From an uncultured Alphaproteobacteria bacterium (lineage in GTDB: Bacteria > Pseudomonadota > Alphaproteobacteria > Caulobacterales > Parvularculaceae): a stretch of 64,000 nucleotides of DNA. Position 1 is the first letter of the stretch. Each line of letters begins with the position of its first letter. Made by a program: the position numbers and the translations under genes. Below are positions 18,226 to 26,363 of this stretch, one piece after another. Location: NCBI GenBank assembly GCA_937895955.1, contig CALAZI010000029.1:22685-86684 (forward strand), given 5' to 3'. The notes below the pieces were generated by a model. The model made no database searches. It saw nothing but the letters and a program-made list of their open reading frames with translations, and was not told the DNA's origin.

Positions 18226-19470
18226 ATGCGAGCCGCACTAATCGCCTTGCCGTTTTTGATGTCATCCGCGCTCGCCGCGCCGCTCGCCGATCCGGCGATG
18301 GAGGCGAAAGCGCGCGCCATTCACGACAAGGTCATCGCGCTCGACACGCATGTCGACATCCCTGACGATTTTGCGACGGAAGGAACCGATCCCGGCGGCT
18401 TCACGAAAAGCCAGGTCGACCTGCCGAAAATGCGCGCCGGCGGTCTCGATGCCGCCTTCTTCATCGTCTACACGCCCTGGGGCGAACTGACCGATGAAGG
18501 CTTCAAGAAGGGCTATAAGACGGCGTTCTCAAAACTTGAAGCGATCCGCCGTTTCGTCAACGCCTATCCCAATCAAATCGCGCTTGCGATGAGCGCCGCC
18601 GATGCGCGCAAGATTTCGCGTTCGGGGCGCAAGATCGCCTATATCGGCATGGAAAACGCCTATCCGCTCGGGCCGTCGCCGACGCAGGCTGATATTGACG
18701 GCCTCGCCGCGGCGGGCGTCCGTTACGCCGGCGTCACGCATTTCGGCCATAACCAGTTCGGCGATTCATCGAACCCGAACACCGGCGCCGGCGATCCGGA
18801 AGAAAAATGGGGCGGCCTTTCGCCGGCGGGGCGCGATCTTGTCGCGATGCTCAATCGCGCCGGGATCATGGTCGATGTCAGCCATTCGGGCCGCAAGACG
18901 ATGATGCAGGCGCTTGAGCTCTCAAAAGCGCCGATCATCGCCTCGCATTCCGGCGTCAAGGCGATCGCCGACAGCCCGCGCAATCTCGATGATGAACAGT
19001 TGGCGGCGCTCGCCGCGAAAGGCGGCGTCGTGCAGCTCGTCGCGCTCGACGTCTATGTGAAGCCGCTGACCGCCGAACAGGACGCCTATCGGGATCGCGT
19101 TCGCAAGGAGATGGGGCTTGAGGACGCGGCGGCGCGCGCGGCGATGGATGCGGCGACGCAGGCCGAATACGAAAAACGCATGGAAGGCGTCTGGGCGATC
19201 GAGCCGCGCGCGAGCGTCGCCGACTTCGTCAACCATATCGATCATGCGGTGAAGGTCGCCGGCGTCGATCATGTCGGCATCGCGTCAGATTTCGACGGCG
19301 GCGGCGGCATTGTCGGCTGGGAGAATGCGTCGGAAACGCTGAACGTCACGCGCGAACTCGTCAGGCGCGGCTATTCGGAAGATGACATCGCCAAGATCTG
19401 GAGCGGCAATCTCCTGCGCGTCCTCGCCGAGGTCGAAAAGACCGCGGCGGCGCTGAAGAAAGAAAAATAA
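18226..19470 (+). CDS. Secreted membrane-dipeptidase family protein (peptidase M19)
   Basis: Zinc dipeptidase of the renal dipeptidase family, 414 residues with a signal peptide (MRAALIALPFLMSSALAAP). Metal ligands in family order are visible: DTHVDIP (HxD), IGMENAYPL (Glu), VDVSHSG and IIASHSG (His), and the late GIASDFDGGGG aspartate. Family members split dipeptides and in bacteria often act on D-amino-acid dipeptides. A GGAGAG-like site precedes the ATG. It converges on the DUF4174-like gene four bases downstream. Confidence 0.93.
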   Translation: MRAALIALPFLMSSALAAPLADPAMEAKARAIHDKVIALDTHVDIPDDFATEGTDPGGFTKSQVDLPKMRAGGLDAAFFIVYTPWGELTDEGFKKGYKTAFSKLEAIRRFVNAYPNQIALAMSAADARKISRSGRKIAYIGMENAYPLGPSPTQADIDGLAAAGVRYAGVTHFGHNQFGDSSNPNTGAGDPEEKWGGLSPAGRDLVAMLNRAGIMVDVSHSGRKTMMQALELSKAPIIASHSGVKAIADSPRNLDDEQLAALAAKGGVVQLVALDVYVKPLTAEQDAYRDRVRKEMGLEDAAARAAMDAATQAEYEKRMEGVWAIEPRASVADFVNHIDHAVKVAGVDHVGIASDFDGGGGIVGWENASETLNVTRELVRRGYSEDDIAKIWSGNLLRVLAEVEKTAAALKKEK

Positions 19471-19473
19471 GGC

Positions 19474-19980
19474 TTACGCCGCGCGCAGCTTTTTCAGCAC
19501 CGGCGATTTTTTCGATCCGCCGCCGGGGCCTGCATCGCCGCCGAGCCGCGCGCGTTCGATAATGTCGCGCGCCAGCATCGGCGCTTCCGAGCGGAAAATC
19601 GTCTTGCCGTCGTCATCGACGTAAATGACGAAAAAGCCTTCTTCGGCGTCCATCGCATGGCGCATCAGCGAGGCGTCGAGCCAGTCGATCGGCTCGCCGT
19701 TTTTCGTCGGCTGGCTCTGCCCGTAAACCTCGATCACCGAAACGTCCTTGCGGATGAGCGCGGCGATCGCCGGCTTCAAAAGCCGCCGCTGCATGCGGCA
19801 GGCGTTGTGATTGGCGGTGGGGCCGATGATGAACAGCGTGTTCTTCGGTGAAAAGCGTTTGGGCTCGGTCTTGCGGATCGCCTCGCGGATGTCGGGCACG
19901 GGCAAGGGACCGCGCGCGGCGAAATACGCGATTGCGCCGAAAATGATGCAGGTCGCCAGAATGAGCAGCGTCAGGCCCAT
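19474..19980 (-). CDS. DUF4174-like membrane-anchored thioredoxin-fold protein
   Basis: A 168-residue protein with one N-terminal membrane segment (residues 2-22), then a domain that opens with RFSPKNTLFIIGP and has ACRMQRRLLKPAIAALIRKD followed by DVSVIEVYG, similar to the DUF4174 pattern of a thioredoxin-like fold. One cysteine is present where thioredoxins have CxxC, so redox activity is doubtful. The C-terminus is Gly/Lys-rich. It lies alone, 119 bases downstream of the epimerase operon. Function unknown. Confidence 0.7.
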   Translation of the reverse strand: MGLTLLILATCIIFGAIAYFAARGPLPVPDIREAIRKTEPKRFSPKNTLFIIGPTANHNACRMQRRLLKPAIAALIRKDVSVIEVYGQSQPTKNGEPIDWLDASLMRHAMDAEEGFFVIYVDDDGKTIFRSEAPMLARDIIERARLGGDAGPGGGSKKSPVLKKLRAA

Positions 19981-20099
19981 GGAAGAACGTTAGCCAATCG
20001 TCATTGACGGCGCGTTAACGAAATTCCCACAGCCGCGGCATGAATCGGTAAAACGTTGTTCCGTCCCGGAATTTTCGTCCGGTCGGCGCGGCGGCGCCG

Positions 20100-21071
20100 T
20101 CAATATAAGGGCTTATCGAGGCTTTTGCGCCATGCGATCGTCCTGGCGATCCCCTCGGCGAGGCTTGTTTTGGGATCATAGCCGAGTTCGGCGCGGGCTT
20201 TTGAAATGTCGGCCCAGGTGCGCTCGACATCGCCCTTCTGCATGCCTTTGAAATTCTTCTTCGCCTCGACGCCGAGCTCTTTTTCAAGCAGCGAAACGAG
20301 GGTCATCAGCTCTTCCGGCCGGTCGTTGCCGAGATTGTAAACGCGATGGAAGTTTTCTTGCGGCCCCGGCGGGCGCGCCGTCGCGGCGAGAACCCCGGCG
20401 ACGATGTCGTCGATATAGGTGAAGTCCCGGCCCATGCGGCCTTCATTGAAAATGTCGATCGCTTCGCCTTTGAGCATTTTCTCGGAGAAGATGAGATAGG
20501 CCATGTCGGGCCGTCCCCAGGGCCCGTATACGGTGAAGAAGCGCAGCCCCGTCAGCGGCATTGAATAAAGCCGAGCGTAAGCGGTCGACATCGCCTCATT
20601 CGCCTTTTTCGTCGCGCCGTAGAACGAGACCGGCGCGTCGGTGCGATCGGTTTCCGCGAAGGGCGTCTTTTCATTGGCGCCGTAGACGGAAGAGGACGAG
20701 GCGTAGACGAGATGCGGGATCTTGAGCCGGCGGCCAAGCTCCAGAACCGACAGATGGCCTTTCAGGTTCGAATGTTCGTAGGCGAACGGGTTCTCGATCG
20801 AGTAGCGAACGCCCGCCTGCGCCGCGAGGTGGATGATCGCGTCAAAAGCGCCGCCGGCCGCGCGGCCGAGCGCATCGGCGTCGGCGATGTCGATTTCGCG
20901 GAATGAAAATCCCTTGCGGCCTGCGAGCCGGTCGAGACGGGCGCGTTTGAGCGATTTGGAATAATACTCATTCAAATTATCAACGCCGACGACTGCGTCG
21001 CCGCGCGCGATGAGCGCCTCGGCGGTTGCGGCGCCGATAAATCCCGCCGCTCCGGTAACCAGAATGCGCAT
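20100..21071 (-). CDS. NAD-dependent sugar-nucleotide epimerase (UDP-glucuronate 4-epimerase-like)
   Basis: Extended short-chain dehydrogenase, 323 residues. The NAD loop TGAAGFIGAATAE is at residues 6-18, the catalytic SSS...YGATKK set is present (Tyr/Lys at SFYGATKKANE), and LTGLRFFTVYGPWGRPDMA matches UDP-glucuronate/UDP-galacturonate epimerases. It would supply sugars for lipopolysaccharide or capsule. The ATG at 21071 lies one base after the stop of the transporter gene, making it the last gene of the TetR-plsC-LplT-like operon. Confidence 0.9.
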   Translation of the reverse strand: MRILVTGAAGFIGAATAEALIARGDAVVGVDNLNEYYSKSLKRARLDRLAGRKGFSFREIDIADADALGRAAGGAFDAIIHLAAQAGVRYSIENPFAYEHSNLKGHLSVLELGRRLKIPHLVYASSSSVYGANEKTPFAETDRTDAPVSFYGATKKANEAMSTAYARLYSMPLTGLRFFTVYGPWGRPDMAYLIFSEKMLKGEAIDIFNEGRMGRDFTYIDDIVAGVLAATARPPGPQENFHRVYNLGNDRPEELMTLVSLLEKELGVEAKKNFKGMQKGDVERTWADISKARAELGYDPKTSLAEGIARTIAWRKSLDKPLY

Positions 21072-21072
21072 G

Positions 21073-22434
21073 TCAGTCCCGCGGTCCCGATTGCAAATCA
21101 GCCTGATCGTCCATCGCCCCTCTTAACATTTCATCATGGAGGCCTTCCGGCAGGGTCCGACGTCTATGCAGCATCAGCGCTGAAATCGCCAGCATGACGG
21201 CGCCGACGGCGTAAAAGGCGAGCGCCGGATCGGCGTTCGAATCCGTTATGACAAAGGTCGAGAGCGATCCCGGAATGGCGAAGACGGCGTTGGCGAAAAC
21301 GCCGGTCGCCATGATGCGGGCGCGAATGGGCGCCGGCGCGCGGCGCTGCACCGCCGCCTGAAGGGGCGCGATATAGACGCCCATCAGCGCCGAGGTGCCG
21401 ATGAAGAGGGCGACAAGCAAAAGGCCGGGCGGCGTCAGGAAGAGGTCGGCGATGGTGAACACCTGGCCCGCCGGCGCCGCGGCGAGCGGCGTCATGCCGG
21501 CGAGAAGGAAAGAAAGCAGTCCGGCGCCGAAGACGGAGAATGTTGAAAAACCGAGGCCCGACCGCCCGCGCGCAACGCGCGCGGCGCACATCGCGCCGAG
21601 CCCCGCGCCGATCGCGAAAAGCCCGTTCAGCGCCGTCGCGACATAGGCGTCGGCGTTCAGGGAATCGCGTGCGTAAAGCGGCGTGATCACCGTCACCGCG
21701 GTTGAAAGAAAGAAAAAGGCGGCGACGCCGATCAGCGGCGGCGCGACGCCGCGCGAGGATCGGACAAAGCCGACCATGGCGCGGATCTGGCCGGGCCAGT
21801 TTAGGCTGATCTTGAGATCGGGATCGTTGGGCGCCGCGCGCAGCGTTCGCAAGGCGGCGAGCCAGCCGATCGTCGAGGCGGCGATGAGAACTGCGCCGAC
21901 CAGCATCCGCCCGTCTTCGCGCACGATCAGTCCGCCGCCGACCATGTAGCCGAAGAGAATGAAGGAGTAGAGCCCGGCATTGCAAAGCCCGTTGCCGCGA
22001 ACGAGCTCGTCGGCGGCGAGATATTTCGGCATCGCGCTTGTGCGCACGGGCGAGAAAAACGCCGACTGCGCGCCCATCGCGAACAGCATGGCGATGGCGA
22101 TGGCGCCTTCGCCGCTCATGAACGCCGCGGCGGCGACGAGCATTAATATGATCTCGACGAATTTCGTGCGGCGAAACATCATCGATGTTTCGTATTTGTC
22201 GGCGAGCTGGCCGGACAGCGGCGAAAACATCATGATGGCGATCGGCAGGAGCGCGCCGATAAACGGCATGGCGTTGTCGGAATCGCCAAAAGCCGGCGTC
22301 TTGATGACGCCGTAGGGAATGCCGATCAGCAGGGATTGCCGCAGCACATTGTCTGCGAAGGCGCCGAAGGACAGCGCGACCCACATCGGCCAGAAACGGC
22401 GCTGGGTGAAAAGCGAGGGCGATCGCCTTGTCAC
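21073..22434 (-). CDS. LplT-like MFS transporter
   Basis: A 453-residue major facilitator protein with about 12 hydrophobic segments. The N-terminal FWPMWVALSFGAFADNVLRQSLL and the FFSPVRTSAMPKYLAADELVRGNGL motif match the lysophospholipid transporter LplT and the MFS half of Aas-type fusion proteins. LplT flips lyso-phosphatidylethanolamine inward for re-acylation. The adjacent acyltransferase supports that use. Start is GTG at 22434, two bases behind the plsC stop. Confidence 0.85.
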   Translation of the reverse strand: MTRRSPSLFTQRRFWPMWVALSFGAFADNVLRQSLLIGIPYGVIKTPAFGDSDNAMPFIGALLPIAIMMFSPLSGQLADKYETSMMFRRTKFVEIILMLVAAAAFMSGEGAIAIAMLFAMGAQSAFFSPVRTSAMPKYLAADELVRGNGLCNAGLYSFILFGYMVGGGLIVREDGRMLVGAVLIAASTIGWLAALRTLRAAPNDPDLKISLNWPGQIRAMVGFVRSSRGVAPPLIGVAAFFFLSTAVTVITPLYARDSLNADAYVATALNGLFAIGAGLGAMCAARVARGRSGLGFSTFSVFGAGLLSFLLAGMTPLAAAPAGQVFTIADLFLTPPGLLLVALFIGTSALMGVYIAPLQAAVQRRAPAPIRARIMATGVFANAVFAIPGSLSTFVITDSNADPALAFYAVGAVMLAISALMLHRRRTLPEGLHDEMLRGAMDDQADLQSGPRD

Positions 22435-22436
22435 GG

Positions 22437-23213
22437 TCAGCGCGCCCCCTCTGCGGTTTTCTTGCGCGGTTTCGGATCGGGCAGGGGCGGCGCAAGCGCT
22501 TGCGCGTCCGCGCGGCCGACAAGCTCCAATGACCGGCGTTCGATGGTTTCTTCAAGGTGCGCCATGAAGGTTTCCTTGCTGAGCCCCGGCTCAATCGGGT
22601 CGAGAAATTCGATGACCGCTTCGCCCGAGGTCAGGCGCCAGTCCTGTTGCGGCCATCTGAGGCCGAGATTGGTGGCGACGGGAACGGCCGGACAGCCATA
22701 GGCGGCGTACATGTGATAGACGCCCTTCTTGTAGCGGTAGCGTTCGCCGATCGGCGCGAGATGGCCTTCCGGATAGATGAGAATGCGGCGGTTTTCACGC
22801 GACGCCTTTTTGAGCTCATCATCGACAAGGCGCGCGCGGGCGTAGGCGCCGCCGCAATTGTCGACGACGATCGCGCCCATCTTTCGCAGGATGCCGCCGA
22901 GCAGCGGAAATTTTTCAAGATGATCGCCGGTGACGAAAGCGAGATCGTAAAATTGCGAGAACATGACGATGCCGTCGCCCCAGCTCTGGTGCTTGGCGGC
23001 GATGATGCAAGGCCCGTCAGGCAGGCGTTCCTTGCCGATCACCCTCACTTTGACGCCGGCGATGACGCGCATCCAGAATTGCATGACGCGCGTATAGGCG
23101 AATATCCAGGCCATGATCGGTTTGCGGCTCGGGATCAGGATCATCGGCGCCGCCGTCAAGGCGAAGAAGATCGACGTAAGCCAATAGGCGATCTGAAAGA
23201 GAATGCTGCGCAT
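22437..23213 (-). CDS. plsC: 1-acyl-glycerol-3-phosphate acyltransferase family protein
   Basis: Adds an acyl chain to lysophosphatidate or, given its neighbour, possibly to imported lysophospholipid. The catalytic HxxxxD motif is H75-QSWG-D80, the EG motif appears in ILIYPEGHLAPIG, and an N-terminal membrane segment spans residues 5-28. Length 258 is normal. A lysine/arginine-rich tail ends the protein. It is the second gene of the TetR-led operon. The gene symbol is by family; the true acceptor is not shown by sequence. Confidence 0.88.
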   Translation of the reverse strand: MRSILFQIAYWLTSIFFALTAAPMILIPSRKPIMAWIFAYTRVMQFWMRVIAGVKVRVIGKERLPDGPCIIAAKHQSWGDGIVMFSQFYDLAFVTGDHLEKFPLLGGILRKMGAIVVDNCGGAYARARLVDDELKKASRENRRILIYPEGHLAPIGERYRYKKGVYHMYAAYGCPAVPVATNLGLRWPQQDWRLTSGEAVIEFLDPIEPGLSKETFMAHLEETIERRSLELVGRADAQALAPPLPDPKPRKKTAEGAR

Positions 23214-23228
23214 GGATTGTTTTTCCGA

Positions 23229-23846
23229 TCAGCGCTCGCCCGCGCGCATGGCGCCGAGCGCGGCGACGACAAGATCGGCGGCGTATTGCGACAGCGGCCC
23301 CTCAAGGCGTCCGTAATGAATTTGCAACGCCGTCTGCAAGACGAGGCCGAGCGCGAGGCCGGCGACGAAGCCCGCATCGCCGCGCGCGATCTCGCGCCGT
23401 TTCATCGCCGCGCTGACAATGTCCTCGATCGCCTCGACCGGATTGTCGACATCCTCCGGCGAGGGCAGGAACCGATGCGTGTAGAGTAGATGAAACGCGA
23501 ATAGGGGAAAGTTCTCATCCGCCGTCGCGCAATAGGCGTCGATGACGGCGCCCGTCTGTTCGGCGATGCCGCGCTTTGACCGCGCCGCCTCGCGGATAAG
23601 CCCGGCGAGGCGCGCGTGAATGCGGAAGAACATTTCCGCGGCGAGTTCGTCCTTGGAATCGAAATGGCGATAGATCGCGCCTTCCGAAACGCCGGCGGCC
23701 CTGGCGATTTCCCGCGTCGTCGCGGCGTCGACCCCGCGTTCGACGAAAAGGGCGAGCGCCGCCGCCTCGATCCGCTCCCTCGTTGAAAGCTCGGGGGGCG
23801 AAAACCCGCTCCCGGTCTCTTTCCTCGCCGCGCCGCGCGCCGCCAT
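23229..23846 (-). CDS. TetR family transcriptional regulator
   Basis: DNA-binding repressor of 205 residues. The N-terminal helix-turn-helix reads TTREIARAAGVSEGAIYRHFDSKDEL-like, typical of TetR proteins of fatty-acid and phospholipid genes; the C-terminal two thirds is the ligand and dimer domain. I place the start at ATG 23846 because AGGAGG lies seven bases before it; an upstream in-frame codon at 23876 falls inside the operator. It heads the operon TetR-plsC-LplT-epimerase and very likely represses it together with itself. Confidence 0.92.
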   Translation of the reverse strand: MAARGAARKETGSGFSPPELSTRERIEAAALALFVERGVDAATTREIARAAGVSEGAIYRHFDSKDELAAEMFFRIHARLAGLIREAARSKRGIAEQTGAVIDAYCATADENFPLFAFHLLYTHRFLPSPEDVDNPVEAIEDIVSAAMKRREIARGDAGFVAGLALGLVLQTALQIHYGRLEGPLSQYAADLVVAALGAMRAGER

Positions 23847-23863
23847 GCCCGCCTCCTGAAGTA

Positions 23864-23880
23864 AGTGAGCGTTCACTCAC
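23864..23880 (-). promoter_or_regulatory. TetR operator palindrome
   Basis: A GTGAGTGAACGCTCACT palindrome lies 18 bases upstream of the TetR start. Sequences of the form TGAGTGAnCGCTCAC are common binding sites of TetR proteins controlling lipid genes. Its place between promoter region and start codon fits auto-repression. The ligand would probably be an acyl compound, which is inference. Confidence 0.75.
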
Positions 23881-24290
23881 ATACGGGCGGGCGCGCGGAA
23901 AGTCAAGCCGCGTGGGGGGATAGGGAGGCCGGGGTGTGAGGAATGGGGGCATGGCGTCTCCGCTCCCGATTGCCGGAGAGAGGGGGGCCGCGTCTCGTTT
24001 CGGCGTGAATTCGCCTTCTGCGCGAAAGCGCGAACCGAAATACGTTTTTTCAGCCGCTTGAATGATTGCGACGACGCGCCATGTCATTTTGCGTGCGGTA
24101 AAACCCGCGTGGGCTCTTTGACAAGTGAATCAAACGGGGAACGGAACACCCAATTCGCGCGAATTCTTAATATACGGATTATCCGGCGGAAAACGCTGAA
24201 CCCCGCATGAAACCTCGGATGAAGCTCAGGGCCGCGGCGGGGAAAATCCGGCTTGTACGGACAATATTCAACCGTCGAGGGAAATACATT
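23881..24290. other. Intergenic region with an orphan rRNA-leader-like element
   Basis: About 410 bases without a credible gene, between the divergently placed TetR promoter and the end of the enoyl-CoA-hydratase-like gene. It is less GC-rich than its surroundings from about 24040 to 24290. The TetR promoter must lie near its left end. The only clear structure is the hairpin plus boxA at 24091-24123, annotated separately. Short frames here show no coding pattern. Confidence 0.6.
24091..24123 (+). promoter_or_regulatory. boxB/boxA-like antitermination element (orphan)
   Basis: A GCGG-CCGC hairpin (24094-24108) is followed directly by GGGCTCTTTGACA (24111-24123). The second part matches the boxA element of bacterial ribosomal RNA leaders (consensus TGCTCTTTAACA). 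A closely similar hairpin and boxA occur at 63882-63916. Here no rRNA gene follows within the window; the next gene downstream is on the other strand. It could be a relic of an rrn operon or the leader of an unrecognised RNA. Confidence 0.5.
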
Positions 24291-25067
24291 CTAGGATTTG
24301 TTGATGAAGGCGTCGACGCCGGCGGCGGTCTCGTCCTCCATCATGTTCGCGGCCATCACCTCGCAGGCGTAGGAATAGGCCTCATCGAGCGGCATTTGCC
24401 GTTGGCGCGCGAACATCGCCTTGCCGTAGCGGATGGCGGCCGGCGTCTTTGACATGATGAGCGCGGCCTTGGCGGCGACGAGGGCGTCAAGCTCTCCCTC
24501 CGCCGCCGTATCATTGACAAGGCCCCAGTCTTTCGCCGTCGCCGCGTCGATGAAGCGCCCGGTGACGAGCATGTCGAAGGCGCGTTTGGCGGAAACATTT
24601 CGCGACAGCGCGACCGCCGGCGTTGAACAGAAAAGCCCCAGATTGACGCCCGACACCGCAAAGCGCGCATTATCCGCCGCAAACGCAAGATCGCAGGCGG
24701 CGACGAGCTGACATCCTGCGGCGGTCGCTACCCCTTGCACGCGCGCGATCACGGGAACGGGCGCGGCGTTGATCGCCATCATCACGTCGGAACATTGCGC
24801 GAAAAGACGGCGGTAGTAATCAAGGCTCGGCGCGCCGCGCATTTCCTTCAGATCGTGCCCGGCGCAGAACGCCTTGCCGGCGGCGGCGATGACGACGCAG
24901 CGCGCGCGCTCGTCCTTCGCGATATCGCCCAGTTCTTTTTTGAGCGCGGCGAGCAGCGCCTCCGACAGGGCGTTATATTGGCGCGGGCGATTGAGCGTCA
25001 GCGTGATGAGGCCCTTGTCATCCTCGCGCAGCAAGACGGGTTCGCCGCCGGATCTGTCGCTCTGCAT
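24291..25067 (-). CDS. Enoyl-CoA hydratase/isomerase superfamily protein, ECHDC3-like
   Basis: Crotonase-fold protein of 258 residues. FCAGHDLKEM gives the first oxyanion strand, and GVATAAGCQLVAACDLA plus NLGLFCSTPAVALSR match the ECHDC3 group. The two glutamates used by true hydratases are replaced: the first position is Gln in GCQLV and the second is not acidic in the SGVNLGLF stretch. It is therefore unlikely to hydrate enoyl-CoA in the normal way; function of this group is poorly known. It is transcribed toward the boxA region; the next gene upstream lies 71 bases away. Confidence 0.87.
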   Translation of the reverse strand: MQSDRSGGEPVLLREDDKGLITLTLNRPRQYNALSEALLAALKKELGDIAKDERARCVVIAAAGKAFCAGHDLKEMRGAPSLDYYRRLFAQCSDVMMAINAAPVPVIARVQGVATAAGCQLVAACDLAFAADNARFAVSGVNLGLFCSTPAVALSRNVSAKRAFDMLVTGRFIDAATAKDWGLVNDTAAEGELDALVAAKAALIMSKTPAAIRYGKAMFARQRQMPLDEAYSYACEVMAANMMEDETAAGVDAFINKS

Positions 25068-25138
25068 TTCCTCGCCCTTCCGTTTTCCCGATCGCTCGCA
25101 AATCTAGGCGCGCCCCGGCGATGCGCAAAGCCGGCGCG

Positions 25139-26179
25139 CTATTTCTTCAGCAATTCGCGCTGGACGATGAAAAAGCCGATCGCCAGCGGCAGGAACAGCG
25201 TCAGTCCGCGATAGATGACGCCGCCGGCGAACGCCGCCTCGACGCCGAGGCCGAGCGCGGCGAGAGCGGCGAGAAGCCCCGCCTCGAACGAGCCCAATCC
25301 CATCGGCGTCGGCGCGATCGTCGCGGCGAGCGAGGCGAGGCTGACCGCAATGATTGCGGTTGAAAAGGGAACGCCGCCGCCGAGCGCCTGGAACGCGATC
25401 CATAAGGTGACGGCGTCAAGCAGGCGCGCAATCGCCTGCAGGAAGAGACAGAACGCGAAGAGGCCGCGATCGACATAGATCAGCTTGAAGGCGTGCGCCG
25501 CGGTCCCGCGCGCGGTTTTTAGGCGCTCCGATCCGGCGGGAGCGCGCGATTGCGAGGCGAGAAAGAGCGCCGCGATGACGAACAGCAAAAGGATGGAGGC
25601 GATAGCGAAATAATGAAGGTCGGCGACATTGACGGAAAATTGGTCAAGCGGTCCGCCGGCGAAGAAAAGCCATCCGAGCGCGCTCGCCGCAAAGAGGATG
25701 AAGGCGAGGATGAAGGATGTCGCGCCGAAAACGAAGGCGGTGAAGGCGTCAGCGCCGGCGACGCCGCGCCGTATCAGCGCGTGAATGAAAAAGACCGCGC
25801 CCGACACGCCGGCCGACGGGATCGCCTGATCGGCGAAAAGCTTGCCGAGGGTGAGAAGAAAGAGGCTGCGCCTTGGAACCGCGCTTTTGCGCCGCGCGAG
25901 AACGAGCCCCCAGACGAGCGCCTGCGTCGCAAAGGCGAGGACCTGCGCGACAAGGGCGAGCAGGATCCAAAAGGGATCGGCGTTCGCCGCAAGCCGCGCG
26001 AAATCCTCAAGATCGCCGATATGAAACACAAAGGCGAAAAGCGCAACGAGCGCGACCGCGCCGACAATAAGCCCCGCAAGACGCGGCCGCTTGGCGCGCA
26101 AGGGGACTGGCGTCGCCGCGCCGTCTTCCAAAGCTGTTTTCGTCACCGCAAACGCCCTCGCATCACTCATGGCGCACAT
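25139..26179 (-). CDS. Flippase-like membrane protein (lysylphosphatidylglycerol synthase TM-region family)
   Basis: About eight membrane segments over 346 residues, with the family's AIPSAGVSGAVFFIHALIRRG and IAPTPMGLGSFEAG motifs. The family (UPF0104, N-terminal part of MprF) includes proteins thought to flip lipids, with no enzymatic domain here. The substrate is unknown. Start may be ATG at 26179 or 26170; neither has a strong ribosome site. It is divergent from the universal stress gene, with the FNR-type box between them. A distant paralogue lies at 59728-60702. Confidence 0.82.
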   Translation of the reverse strand: MCAMSDARAFAVTKTALEDGAATPVPLRAKRPRLAGLIVGAVALVALFAFVFHIGDLEDFARLAANADPFWILLALVAQVLAFATQALVWGLVLARRKSAVPRRSLFLLTLGKLFADQAIPSAGVSGAVFFIHALIRRGVAGADAFTAFVFGATSFILAFILFAASALGWLFFAGGPLDQFSVNVADLHYFAIASILLLFVIAALFLASQSRAPAGSERLKTARGTAAHAFKLIYVDRGLFAFCLFLQAIARLLDAVTLWIAFQALGGGVPFSTAIIAVSLASLAATIAPTPMGLGSFEAGLLAALAALGLGVEAAFAGGVIYRGLTLFLPLAIGFFIVQRELLKK

Positions 26180-26292
26180 TCTGGGCCGAAATTCCCCCGC
26201 CGCCCAGAGGGGGCGAGACGCTTGAAAATGGGGCGTCGGCCGCCCATGTCCAAAAAATGCGCCGGATGAGATAGGCGTTTTCGGCCCCTTGT

Positions 26293-26306
26293 TTGATCTC
26301 CATCAA
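26293..26306 (+). promoter_or_regulatory. FNR/Anr/FixK-type binding site
   Basis: The sequence TTGATCTCCATCAA is a perfect match to the TTGAT-N4-ATCAA site of the FNR/CRP family oxygen regulators. It ends 57 bases before the ATG of the universal stress protein gene, which would suit a site centred near -41 of a promoter starting about 26341. Low-oxygen control of universal stress proteins by this type of regulator is known in proteobacteria. No regulator gene of this family lies in the window. Confidence 0.75.
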
Positions 26307-26363
26307 GCGCTCCGCCGCAAAAAGCGGCGAAAATGTCATTCGCGTTGAAAGGGAGCGCGCGCC

